From assembly GCA_947642745.1 (NCBI GenBank), contig CANRTU010000040.1, forward strand, positions 1-42,625: a DNA stretch of 42,625 nt. Direction: 5' to 3'. This document shows positions 16,676 through 24,530 of the stretch, piece by piece. Under the pieces are notes generated by a model. That model saw only the letters and a list, made by a program, of their open reading frames with translations, searched no databases and had not been told where the DNA came from. Numbering within the stretch: the stretch's first letter is position 1; the number at the start of each line of letters is the position of its first letter. The translations under genes and the position numbers were made by a program. This DNA is from an uncultured Eubacterium sp. (lineage in GTDB: Bacteria > Bacillota > Clostridia > Lachnospirales > Lachnospiraceae).

Positions 16676-17906
16676 ATGTTAAAAGAAGAATTAAAGAAAA
16701 TATGGCGGCCCGGAATCCTTCCTGTGCTCGCCATCTTTGGATTTGTATTTTATACGATGTTTTTAGAAACTGCCATCCGCATATTTCCGGATAATTATGG
16801 CGTCAGCAGCGGTCAGGGTACCCTGTCCGTCACCAGTACGCTGGTGCGGAAATATGGTACCAGTCTTTCAGAAAAAAACATAGAAAAAGCCGATGACTGG
16901 CTAAAGGAGCTGATCAAAGACGCAGAACAGTATTTAAAATCCAGTTCTGCCGGCAAAAAAATATAAACTACAGACATATGACGATTATATACGGTTTCAG
17001 GAAAAATCTCTTACACAGATTCCGGAAGGAGCATCCGCTGACCAGAATGAACAGTACGCTGACTGTATGCGCCTTCTTAATGAGATGCAGGGCAGCGCCA
17101 CAGACAATGTGGACGGCCGGATTCAGGCGCTGCGGCTGGTGCTGGATATCTGGAAGGAAAAGCAGGCTTTCGGACCGGATCATGAAATATCCAGTGACAA
17201 TAATAGTTTTTCACAAAAAGAATATGAGCACGTAAAACAGACCTTTTTTGGGAAAGATCATCTGTGGCAGAACATCCTGCCCTGGGAAGTACCGGAAATG
17301 ATCAGCTCTTTTACCGGCCTCGTACTGGTCTGGATCTGCCTGTCCATCTGTCTGCTGCTCTCACCGCTGTCCGTACATGACCGGCTCAGCCGGATGTACC
17401 CGCTGCAGTACAGTTCCAGACATGGACGCAGAATTGTAAACATCCAGTTTCTGTCTGTCATGCTTTCCGCATTTCTGCTGACGACGCTGAATCTGCTGCT
17501 GTTTTACCTGCTGTTTGCCAGACATGGCACCAGCGTTTTCTTTCCATGCAGAATGTATTCTTTTCTGTCTACGCCCTGGTGCTGGCCGGACTGGACGCAC
17601 GGGACGTGGCGCCTGGCACTGACCGTAATGTGCTACCTTATATCCTTTGGCGTAGCCGGCGTTATATTTTTCCTGTCACGAAGCAGCGCAAATTATATCA
17701 CACTGCTGTTAAAGGTGGTGCCGCTGTTTGCCGCCGTGACCATAGCCGCTGTGAAAATCATGTACTGTGCTTTTTATTTTACCAATGACCTGTATACGTT
17801 CACCAAAATTCCTTATATAGAAGGATTCTGTGCGGCCGGAATATGCGCAGCCGGAATGGCTCTGGCCGGTTATACTATTTTACGTGTAAAGGCAGGCAGA
17901 ATGTAG
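16676..17906 (+). pseudogene. ABC-2 type transporter permease 2, frameshifted at an A7 tract
   Basis: When repaired, about 409 residues with the same plan as permease 1: N-terminal segment (VLAIFGFVFYTMFLETA), extracytoplasmic domain, then five C-terminal membrane segments. The first part (16676-16966) ends at TAA just after an A7 run at 16955-16961. Removing one A gives GKKYKLQTYDDYIRFQEKSL and joins smoothly to the frame that runs to 17906. As it stands, the permease is cut after about 96 residues. Ribosome site AAGGAG at 16658. It is the third poly-A frameshift in this operon, here one base too many where the other two lack one. Confidence 0.8.
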
Positions 17907-17920
17907 CGGCGGACAATAGA

Positions 17921-17946
17921 TCAGTCTGCGTATCAGCGCAGACTGA
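17921..17946. other. Perfect 10-bp hairpin after the ABC operon
   Basis: TCAGTCTGCG and CGCAGACTGA pair exactly around TATCAG. It lies 15 bases after the last permease stop. There is no U-tract, so termination is possible but not shown. Confidence 0.55.
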
Positions 17947-17954
17947 CGCACCGG

Positions 17955-18263
17955 CAGTCCTGACAGGCGGATCATTCCCTGCGTGAACCATATTCCCACG
18001 GTCCCGGCCGGCGGTGGCAGTCCTGACAGGCGGATCATTCCCTGCGTGAACCATATTCCCACGGTCCCGGCCGGCGGTGGCAGTCCTGACAGGCGGATCA
18101 TTCCCTGCGTGAACCATATTCCCACGGTCCCGGCCGGCGGTGGCAGTCCTGACAGGCGGATCATTCCCTGCGTGAACCATATTCCCACGGTCCCGGCCGG
18201 CGGTGGCAGTCCTGACAGGCGGATCATTCCCTGCGTGAACCATATTCCCACGGTCCCGGCCGG
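17955..18263. repeat. Tandem array of a 63-bp repeat, 4.9 copies
   Basis: Copies begin at 17955, 18018, 18081, 18144 and 18207; those I compared are identical. Each unit holds CCTGACAGG (a small hairpin), a GCAG...CTGC pair and the palindrome CCGGCCGG. Because 63 is a multiple of 3, several frames stay open through the array on both strands, but none has a ribosome site and the peptides only repeat a 21-residue word. It ends beside a GGCACT/AGTGCC hairpin. It is a minisatellite and not a CRISPR, since there are no unique spacers. Confidence 0.92.
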
Positions 18264-18379
18264 CACTTTTATAGTGCCCGGACCGCCGCATACAGGGAAA
18301 ATCGTTTCCCGCACATAAAACCCGGCTGGCCTTACCAGAGATCAGACAGGCCGGTACGCAGGCGCAGACTGCCCTGTGA

Positions 18380-18652
18380 TTATTTTTTCCAGCGCTTTAA
18401 CGTTGGGAACCATTCCATCATTCCTTTTTTTATTTCCGCTTCTTTCATTTCCGGATGAGCGGCGGCCATCCCCGGCACACACTGGCCTATCATTTCTTCC
18501 ATGGTTCCCTGAAAGGTAAAACTGCCGTTTTGAAAACAATAGCTGCAATAGTCTTCGTTTTTGCCGCCGCCGGCATTGGTCCCATAAAGTTCATCCGTAT
18601 TTCCCAGCGGCATACCGCAACTCTGACAAAATTTCTGATTCATTTCATTCAT
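18380..18652 (-). CDS. Small zinc-ribbon protein
   Basis: A 90-residue cytoplasmic protein. The N-terminus carries a zinc ribbon, CQSCGMPL near residue 8 and YCSYCFQNG near 36, that is two CxxC knuckles, followed by a helical tail with EEMIGQCVPGMAA and MKEAEIKKGM. This is the putative zinc-ribbon family of short clostridial proteins (often annotated Pfam zinc_ribbon_12). Function unknown; nucleic-acid or protein binding is typical of the fold. GGAGG precedes the ATG. It is a single-gene unit between the tandem array and the BlaI/BlaR1 pair. Confidence 0.85.
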   Translation of the reverse strand: MNEMNQKFCQSCGMPLGNTDELYGTNAGGGKNEDYCSYCFQNGSFTFQGTMEEMIGQCVPGMAAAHPEMKEAEIKKGMMEWFPTLKRWKK

Positions 18653-18846
18653 GTTTCTTTCCTCCGTCTTTTCATTTTGTGCTGTATTTGTTTACTGTAT
18701 TGCTACGTTTATAAAATAACACATATATCCTGACATCCTGTGTCATGTTTTTAAAATTTTTATATTCCAGAACGTATTTGAAACAGGAACGCATCTCTCC
18801 TGAATGAACACCAAAACATTTTCTGTTTTCTTTGGAAGATATCGGC

Positions 18847-18895
18847 TTGACAATAGTATAACAACATGTTATATTTTTAATGTCAACATTATGTT
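18847..18895 (+). promoter_or_regulatory. Promoter and twin operators of the BlaI/BlaR1 operon
   Basis: Perfect -35 TTGACA (18847-18852), 17-base spacer, -10 TATATT (18870-18875). Inside the spacer and -10 is the palindrome TATAACA-aca-TGTTATA (18857-18873). A second, AACAT-t-ATGTT (18885-18895), sits at the start of transcription (about 18882). Binding at either would block RNA polymerase, as expected for autoregulation by a BlaI/MecI-type repressor. Confidence 0.8.
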
Positions 18896-18917
18896 ATACA
18901 TTAAGGAGGTGGTAAAC

Positions 18918-19301
18918 CTGGTATATCAGATATCCGACGCAGAACTGGAAATCATGAAAATTGTGTGGGAGAACCCGGAGGAGGTGACGTTGTTTTCCTA
19001 TATTATGGACGGTCTGGCCGCAAAAGGCAGGCCGTGTCAAAAGAATACACTGATTGTACTGTTGTCACGGCTGATGAACAAAGGCTTTTTAAGCGCCAGA
19101 AAAATCGGCCGCCGCAACGAATATACCACGCTCGTTTCTGAAACGGAGTATCAGGCGGCACAAACAAAATATTTTCTGGATAAGGTTTATGAGGGAGGCG
19201 CAAAAGAACTGGTTTCTACTTTGATTCAGGGCGATTTGCTGACAGACGGAGAATACGAAGAATTAAAACAGCTGCTGGAGAAAAGGAAAGAGAAGCAATG
19301 A
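18918..19301 (+). CDS. BlaI/MecI family transcriptional repressor, probable CTG start
   Basis: A winged-helix repressor of 127 residues: YQISDAELEIMKIVWENPEE opens the domain, the recognition region is KNTLIVLLSRLMNKGFL, and the C-terminal helices (LISTLIQG-like, here LVSTLIQGDLLTDGEYEEL) dimerise. Family members are cleaved by their BlaR1 sensor. The in-frame ATG at 18891 is only about 9 bases from the predicted transcription start and has no ribosome site, and a GTG at 18909 lies inside the ribosome site. AAGGAGG (18903-18909) is spaced 8 bases from CTG 18918, which I choose. The stop overlaps the BlaR1 start (ATGA), so the two are coupled. Confidence 0.85.
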   Translation: MVYQISDAELEIMKIVWENPEEVTLFSYIMDGLAAKGRPCQKNTLIVLLSRLMNKGFLSARKIGRRNEYTTLVSETEYQAAQTKYFLDKVYEGGAKELVSTLIQGDLLTDGEYEELKQLLEKRKEKQ

Positions 19302-21409
19302 ACGAAATTTTGAAAATCTTCCTGTCCATGTCCTTTTCTGGCAGTTTACTTATCCTGATCCTGCTTTGGGGAAAACGATTTCTGAAAGACAAAATCAGCC
19401 GTCAGTGGCAGTATTACATCTGGCTTGTTGTCATTCTGCGGTTGTTACTCCCTTTCGGACCAAAAGTAAGTCTGCTGGGAAAGACCTATCAGGCTGTCGG
19501 TCAGGCAGTCTCACGGTCAGCTGCTCCTTTACCGCCTCAGCAACAGTCCCCGCCGGACACTCCAAAAGACGTTGTAACTCCCTCTATCGGAACAGAGCCG
19601 GACAACGAAACTGAGAATCATCCGGCAGAGAATCTGGCAACAGCCCACTCCTTCCAGAATATCAGAGTATGGCTGATGAATCATATTCTCCTGTTCTGGC
19701 TGGTGGCTGCGTTGAGCCTGCTGATACGAAAAATAACAATCTGTCAGAGCTTTATACGATATATCAAAGCCGGATTAACCCCGGTTTCTGACATTGAACT
19801 GTTAGACCAGCTTTCCATTGTCGCAGAACAGTCAGGTATCAAAAAACCAGTTGATCTATGTGTCAATCCTCTGGTTTCTTCACCACTGCTGACCGGTTTT
19901 TTTCATCCTTGTATTGTACTGCCCGGAATGGAAATTTCTAAAAAGGATTTTCGTTATATTGTCCTGCATGAGCTGACGCACTATAAGCGGAAGGATATAT
20001 TCTATAAATGGCTGGCGCAGATTACAGTCTGTCTTCATTGGTTTAATCCTCTTGTACATCTTATGAGCCGGGAAATTACCAGAGCATGTGAATTTTCCTG
20101 TGATGAAGCTGTCCTCGCCAGAATGGGGAGCGGCAATGCGCAGGACTACGGAAAAACCTTACTTAACGCTATGGCGGCAATCGGCAGATATCATGAGAAT
20201 TCCGGAGCTGTCACTTTAAGTGAAAATAAGCAACTATTGAAAGAGAGGATCAGTGCGATTATGAAATTTAACAAAAAAACAAATGCGATAAACTTTTTAA
20301 CAAGTGCGCTGACGCTGTGTGTAATATCCGGGTCGGCTTTCGTTGGCATATATCCTGTCGCTGCAACAGTTGACCACACAGCGGATATCTCACAGGAGAT
20401 TATGGACAAATCCTCCGCACAAAGGAAAACAGGCAACAGTGACTATGCGGCCCTGGCGAAGCGGTACTATGAGGCCGGCAGCCTGCCACTGTTTGAAACT
20501 GTCTTCTACCAGCTGGATAAAGACACACAAAAGGAATGGCTTGAAAAACTCTATGCTGACGGAGACATTACTTTTTTCTCTGTTGCCGTGCGCAGACTTG
20601 ACGAAAATTCTTCTCTGCTTACTGATTTTGCGGATAAAGCGTATACAGACAGAAAACCGGCATTTTTCTCTGCCCTGACAGATAACATGAAGGAAGCAGA
20701 TCTGGAGGCCTGGCTGGACAGAGCCCTGAAAGACAGAAATCTGGCATTTCAATCCATACTTTTTGGTAAACCAGGCCAGAGCGGCGGACAGAAGAACGTA
20801 TGGACCGAAGCGCAGGCGAAAGAATACCTGGCGGCAGGCGTTACGATGGACGGCAGGGATTATTACTACCAGGGGCAGCTTGTCAGCATCTTTTTGGATA
20901 TCCGGTCCGGCAAATCCCTTTGTACGCTGAATATGAACCCGGAAGGAACTGTCAATATCAGAATTGTGCGCAACAAAAAGGATAAGATCACAGGCGTTGC
21001 CTATATGACAGAGTCAGAAGTGACGAAACTATTAGGGGACACAAATGACCCGGACGATCACGCTGATATGAAAATTATCCCCGTCAATTTCAGGAAAGTA
21101 GCAGCCGGAAAATCCATCTTCCTGGGAGAATACAAATTGTCCGACGGAGACAGAATCTGTTATGACATCTCAGCGGAAACCGGAAAAAGACTGCATGTTT
21201 TTTTCGCCAGGAGCAAGAAGAAGAATGTAGTCTACTGGTCTGTAAACAATCTGCGACAACCTGGGGAACCACTAAGATGCACTGCGGATTTCACTGTCAG
21301 GTCTGCGGCAGCAAAACCCGGAACATACCAGCTGTATCTTCGGGCCCCGGACGGCGCTTTGGGAAATGTAAAGGGCAGCATTTCACTTTTGTTAAAAGAT
21401 GCAGCCTGA
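19298..21409 (+). CDS. BlaR1-type M56 family sensor metallopeptidase
   Basis: A 703-residue membrane metalloprotease. Four N-terminal membrane segments surround a cytoplasmic M56 peptidase domain with the zinc motif HELTH (224-228) and CEFSCDEA (about 264-271), followed by a fourth segment near 330-350. The extracellular C-terminus (about 360-703) is not a penicillin-binding sensor: it has no SxxK/KTG set. Instead it contains a repeated helical region (about 380-490, with DKDTQKEWLEKL and KEADLEAWLDRAL units) and a beta-rich part. Known BlaR1 proteins cleave the partner repressor when the sensor binds ligand. What this sensor detects is unknown, and no beta-lactamase gene follows. It is co-transcribed with the repressor. 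Confidence 0.88.
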   Translation: MNEILKIFLSMSFSGSLLILILLWGKRFLKDKISRQWQYYIWLVVILRLLLPFGPKVSLLGKTYQAVGQAVSRSAAPLPPQQQSPPDTPKDVVTPSIGTEPDNETENHPAENLATAHSFQNIRVWLMNHILLFWLVAALSLLIRKITICQSFIRYIKAGLTPVSDIELLDQLSIVAEQSGIKKPVDLCVNPLVSSPLLTGFFHPCIVLPGMEISKKDFRYIVLHELTHYKRKDIFYKWLAQITVCLHWFNPLVHLMSREITRACEFSCDEAVLARMGSGNAQDYGKTLLNAMAAIGRYHENSGAVTLSENKQLLKERISAIMKFNKKTNAINFLTSALTLCVISGSAFVGIYPVAATVDHTADISQEIMDKSSAQRKTGNSDYAALAKRYYEAGSLPLFETVFYQLDKDTQKEWLEKLYADGDITFFSVAVRRLDENSSLLTDFADKAYTDRKPAFFSALTDNMKEADLEAWLDRALKDRNLAFQSILFGKPGQSGGQKNVWTEAQAKEYLAAGVTMDGRDYYYQGQLVSIFLDIRSGKSLCTLNMNPEGTVNIRIVRNKKDKITGVAYMTESEVTKLLGDTNDPDDHADMKIIPVNFRKVAAGKSIFLGEYKLSDGDRICYDISAETGKRLHVFFARSKKKNVVYWSVNNLRQPGEPLRCTADFTVRSAAAKPGTYQLYLRAPDGALGNVKGSISLLLKDAA

Positions 21410-21441
21410 CTTCTATAAGTATATTCAGAATCGCATAATAA

Positions 21442-21513
21442 GTATCCGGCCCGGCATTGCCGGATACTCCGCCTGCGGCGGGCTGACTCTGGCAGCTTCT
21501 TCCCTTCCGGTAC
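21442..21513. repeat. Composite intergenic repeat, truncated copy
   Basis: The hairpin GTATCCGGC (21442-21450) / GCCGGATAC (21459-21467) is followed by ACTCCGCCTGCGGCGGGCTG and a GGCAGC..TCTTCCCTTCC tail. The same word order recurs at 39118 and 39257. It lies just after the BlaR1 gene and may help end transcription. Bases 21591-21680 hold a separate imperfect direct repeat of about 50 bases. Confidence 0.75.
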
Positions 21514-21682
21514 ACATCACCGGATTTTCCCCGTAATTCCCGCATCAGTTCCATACACTTCATCCTGAATTTCATCAACATGGCCCGCTACATCGTGCCC
21601 TCCCGGGTATGCGCCCTTCATCTGGCACAAATCTCCTATATCATGCCCTTCCGGGTATATCATGCCCTCTGGGCACATCTTA

Positions 21683-21753
21683 CAGAAAGCATTTTTCAGA
21701 CACGCTCTGATACTACAGCGAACAAGACCTGATCATGCATGGTTATCTTTCAT
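21683..21753 (-). repeat. 71-bp inverted repeat, left copy bounding the accessory island
   Basis: The reverse complement of 21683-21725 matches 28531-28573 at 42 of 43 bases, and that of 21735-21753 matches 28503-28521 at 19 of 19. The two blocks are separated by 9 unrelated bases in both copies. A 23-base part of the same element recurs at 35450-35472. Confidence 0.9.
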
Positions 21754-21836
21754 TTTTAATTATGGCAGCCGGAAGATAGCCGTATCTTCCGGACGCCGGG
21801 GAAAGGCGCGCTGCCCCTGCCGCTGTTCCGTCTCAT

Positions 21837-21894
21837 AAGGACATACTCAACGGCACATGGGGAAATCCCCATTTTACCGACAAAATATGTCCTT
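21837..21894. other. Nested inverted repeat at the recombinase end (possible old element terminus)
   Basis: AAGGACATA (21837-21845) and TATGTCCTT (21886-21894) enclose a hairpin with ATGGGG/CCCCAT arms. It directly abuts the stop of the recombinase relic, where the att end of recombinase-bearing elements often lies. It could equally be a terminator. Confidence 0.45.
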
Positions 21895-21895
21895 C

Positions 21896-22927
21896 CTAAC
21901 TTATGTTCCCTATGAACTTATAATAAATCTTTACTTCCTGTATGCGCTCCCCGTCTACTTCTTTCGGTTCGCCAACTGTGACTTTTTCGATAAGCGCATT
22001 CAGCAGCGCGGCGGACAGTTCCTCAATCCCGGCATAATCTTTGATTATCCTGGTAAACTGTTCGATATTGTTCTTTTCCCTGCCGCTTTCCTCCTGCTGC
22101 TTTTCCATCTCACTGATTGCCTGTTCCAGTGAAGCCTGTTCTTCCTCATACCGCCTGCTCATCATCTGATAGTTGCGCTCTGAAATTTTCCCGTTCAGCT
22201 TATCCTCATAAAGAGATTGGAACAGGTTGTCTACTTCTGAAAGCCTTGTTTTTTTCGCCCGAAGTTCCTTTTCCAGTGTTTTTGCCTGCTGTTGATGTAA
22301 TTCCGTATCTGCAGGATCCCCATACCGTCCTTTGCCAGTGAAAAGATCATCCTGACTGTCGGCGCATACCGTTCGTCAATAACGAGCCTGTGCCTGTCTG
22401 CCGGGTCTTTTTTATATCCATACGGCGCGCTTGTCGAAATGTACATCCCGTCGAGGAACCTTGCCCGCTTCGCGCTTTTTACCTTTTTCGATGTATCTTT
22501 TGCATACAGTTCATTGATGATATTGCGGAACGGCGTGAAATCGGCTGATTCCTGCTCCATCGTGTCAACCGCGTCATTGACGGCTATGTAGCGGACGTGG
22601 TGCTCCGGGAAAGAACATTTCAATATATACGCCCGTTTCCAGATAGTTCCTGCCCAGACGCGACAAATCCTTTGTAATGACACAGTTAATGTTCCCTTTT
22701 TCAATCTCCGCGATCATTTCCTGGAATGCCGGGCGGTCAAAGCTCACGCCGGAAAATCCGTCGTCAATAAAATAATGCGTTTCGCTGATCCCGTTCTCTT
22801 TCGCATACCGCGCCAGCATCTCCTTCTGTGTCTGGATGCTGGAACTTTCCTGCACGTTCCCGTCATCCCTTGACAGCCTGCAGTATAAGGCTGCCTTATA
22901 TTTTGTTTTTGTGGCCTGCCCTGCCAT
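21896..22927 (-). pseudogene. Large serine recombinase (TnpX/TndX-like), decayed
   Basis: The start is clear (GGAGGG before ATG 22927) and the N-terminal resolvase domain is good: ALYCRLSRDD with the catalytic Ser near residue 18, FIDDGFSGVSFDRPAF and ITKDLSRLGRNYL. At about 22610 an extra G (CCCGGAGC for CCCGAGC) shifts the frame; the next part resumes with EHHVRYIAVND and runs to MGILQIR. An internal deletion then removes the rest of the recombinase domain and the zinc ribbon, joining directly to the coiled-coil tail (EELSAALLNALIEKV). About 150-200 residues seem to be missing compared with usual lengths of 500-550. It marks a dead integrative element related to clostridial Tn4451/Tn1549-like transposons. 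Confidence 0.88.
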
Positions 22928-23032
22928 AATAATCCCTCCGTTTCATGCAGGACATCCCGCTGTCCAGTTACGAGAATTATAACGGTATCCCTGCCGCCTT
23001 TCAAGGCTTTTCCCCATATTTCCTGATTTTTT

Positions 23033-23197
23033 TCAGATGCCTGAAAGCGGCTGTCTGTCATTCATCTTCCGCCTGATATTTTCCAGGGCCACGCCGGAGA
23101 ATACGTCAGCCATGCTTTTACTGCCGGCGTAAACGGGCTTTACTACAATTTTTACCGGCTTTCTCCTGTTGTCCCTGTTTCCTTTTCCATCCCCCAT
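23033..23197 (-). CDS. Small TnpW-like ORF upstream of the recombinase
   Basis: A 54-residue ORF, MGDGKGNRDNRRK then PVKIVVKPVYAGSKSMADVF and a tail ALENIRRKMNDRQPLSGI. GGAGG lies just before the ATG. Short basic proteins of this shape, with V..Y.GSKS..D.F followed by a helix, occur directly before large serine recombinases in clostridial transposons and are often called TnpW-like. It is intact and 105 bases upstream of the recombinase start. Its role is unknown; it may persist by chance as the element decays. Confidence 0.6.
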   Translation of the reverse strand: MGDGKGNRDNRRKPVKIVVKPVYAGSKSMADVFSGVALENIRRKMNDRQPLSGI

Positions 23198-23266
23198 TCA
23201 GTCCTCCATATAAAAATATCTGCTGCAAAACTGCCACATGATACTGTCTGCTGATATTTTTCTGCT

Positions 23267-23555
23267 TCAAATAGAAATCTCCTGTCCCCTCCTTTTTGTC
23301 CTGTCCGCCTGCCTCTGCCTCTGTCTGGCGCGGTTTGCCTCTTCACGCTCAAAACTGCTTTTATTGTAAGCGATCACTTCCGCCCATGCCAGTTCAGCAG
23401 CCAGTTTCGCGCGCTGCGGATGCATGCCGTCCATTTCCGCTTTTACAGACTGCATCTGTGACCGCCACATATCCGGCGCCAGCTTCTCACCTTTCTTCAA
23501 AAGTGCCGCCATCCGCTTCTTTGCCTGCGGGAACTGTTCTATTTCCTGCGACTGA
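23267..23555 (-). pseudogene. C-terminal fragment of a mobile-element protein (relaxase-like tail)
   Basis: An open frame that starts at a stop near 23560 without a ribosome site and encodes about 90 residues of charged helix: AALLKKGEKLAPDMWRSQ, AELAWAEVIAYN and a tail very rich in Arg and Gln (RARQRQRQADRTKRR). That composition is usual for the C-terminal tails of relaxases or mobilisation proteins of integrative elements, but I cannot name the family. It precedes the small ORF and the recombinase relic, so it probably belongs to the same lost element. Bases 23556-23801 hold no other gene that I can support. Confidence 0.4.
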
Positions 23556-23801
23556 CTGTATCAGCAGTATCCTGCTGCTGTAAAGCTTTCTGAAAGTTAT
23601 GAGGATTATCAGACTGGACAGCATCAATATTTTTCATTACTGCAGGGATTGAACTACCTGTATAATTATGATATTTTTATAAATAACCGGCTTTTAGCCC
23701 TTCCAGAAATCATGATTATTTAAAAGCAGACCATTAAGTGCAGGATATATCAGGCTGCCTTCCGTCATGCATTTCACCATACGAAATCTGGAGGAACGAA
23801 A

Positions 23802-24530
23802 ATGAATAAAGAAAACAGCCGTTTTAGAATAGCCGTTGTGGATGACGATGAGTTGTTTGCCCGGAAAATCTGCCGGATCATCCAGCAGTTCTGGGATCCG
23901 GAAAAACCGGCAGTAAAAATTTATAAAAGCGGAACAGGCCTGGCAGACTGCCTGAAGCAGGGGCTGCAGTACGATATTTATTTTCTGGATATCGAAATGC
24001 CCGGAATAAGCGGGCTGAATCTGGCTGAATCTATTATGCGTCTTTCCGCACAGTCCTATATCGTATTCATTACTTCTTATGAAAGATACGCGCTTCAAAG
24101 CATAAAAATAGGCGCATTTTACTATATACTGAAAGAAGAATATGACAGGGAGCTGAAAAAAGTGCTGCAGAAAATCTGCAGGGAAGAATCAAGGAAACGC
24201 CAGACAAAAAGCTTTCTTGTCGGAAAAAGCTCTGCATATGAAAAAGTCTGCCTTGACGACATATTCTACATAGAAAGAAACGGCAAGGATGCTGTCTTTT
24301 ACTGCAGCGGCGCCCAGTATGTGGAAAGAAAACCGCTGAAAACTGTTTTTTCCGAACTTCCCGAAACAGAATTTGCCTATATCAACAGCGGGCAGATCGT
24401 AAATCTTATGCGCATTGCTGAATTTAATAAAGATGAAGTAAAACTGGACTCGGGAGCCGTCCTCCACTGCAGCCGGCGGATGAAAAAAGATTTTGAAGTA
24501 AAAATGCTGGCATTCTGGGAGCGTTTATGA
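23802..24530 (+). CDS. LytTR-family response regulator (AgrA-like)
   Basis: A 242-residue cytoplasmic response regulator. The receiver domain (about 9-125) has the acidic pair DDDE near 14-17, phosphoacceptor Asp63 in FLDIEMPG, the Thr/Ser of FITS near 91 and a Lys at about 112. The LytTR DNA-binding domain (about 142-240) shows FYIERNGKDAVFY, LPETEFAYINSGQIVNL and LHCSRRMKKDF. AgrA/ComE-type proteins bind pairs of 9-10-base direct repeats two helical turns apart. The start has GGAGG (GGAGGAACGAAA). It overlaps the kinase gene by 4 bases (ATGA). No agrB/agrD-like gene is visible nearby, so the inducing signal is unknown. Confidence 0.9.
   Translation: MNKENSRFRIAVVDDDELFARKICRIIQQFWDPEKPAVKIYKSGTGLADCLKQGLQYDIYFLDIEMPGISGLNLAESIMRLSAQSYIVFITSYERYALQSIKIGAFYYILKEEYDRELKKVLQKICREESRKRQTKSFLVGKSSAYEKVCLDDIFYIERNGKDAVFYCSGAQYVERKPLKTVFSELPETEFAYINSGQIVNLMRIAEFNKDEVKLDSGAVLHCSRRMKKDFEVKMLAFWERL

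Noticed and set aside
17955-18263. CRISPR array
   Set aside because: The whole 63-bp unit is repeated with no unique spacers, and no cas genes are near.
17880-18318. Open frames on both strands through the 63-bp array, giving 21-residue repeat proteins
   Set aside because: They exist only because 63 is a multiple of 3; there are no ribosome sites, and frames on both strands are open at once.
4469-21409. A beta-lactam resistance system formed by the PBP and BlaI/BlaR1
   Set aside because: They are 12 kb apart, the BlaR1 sensor lacks penicillin-binding motifs, and no beta-lactamase is present.
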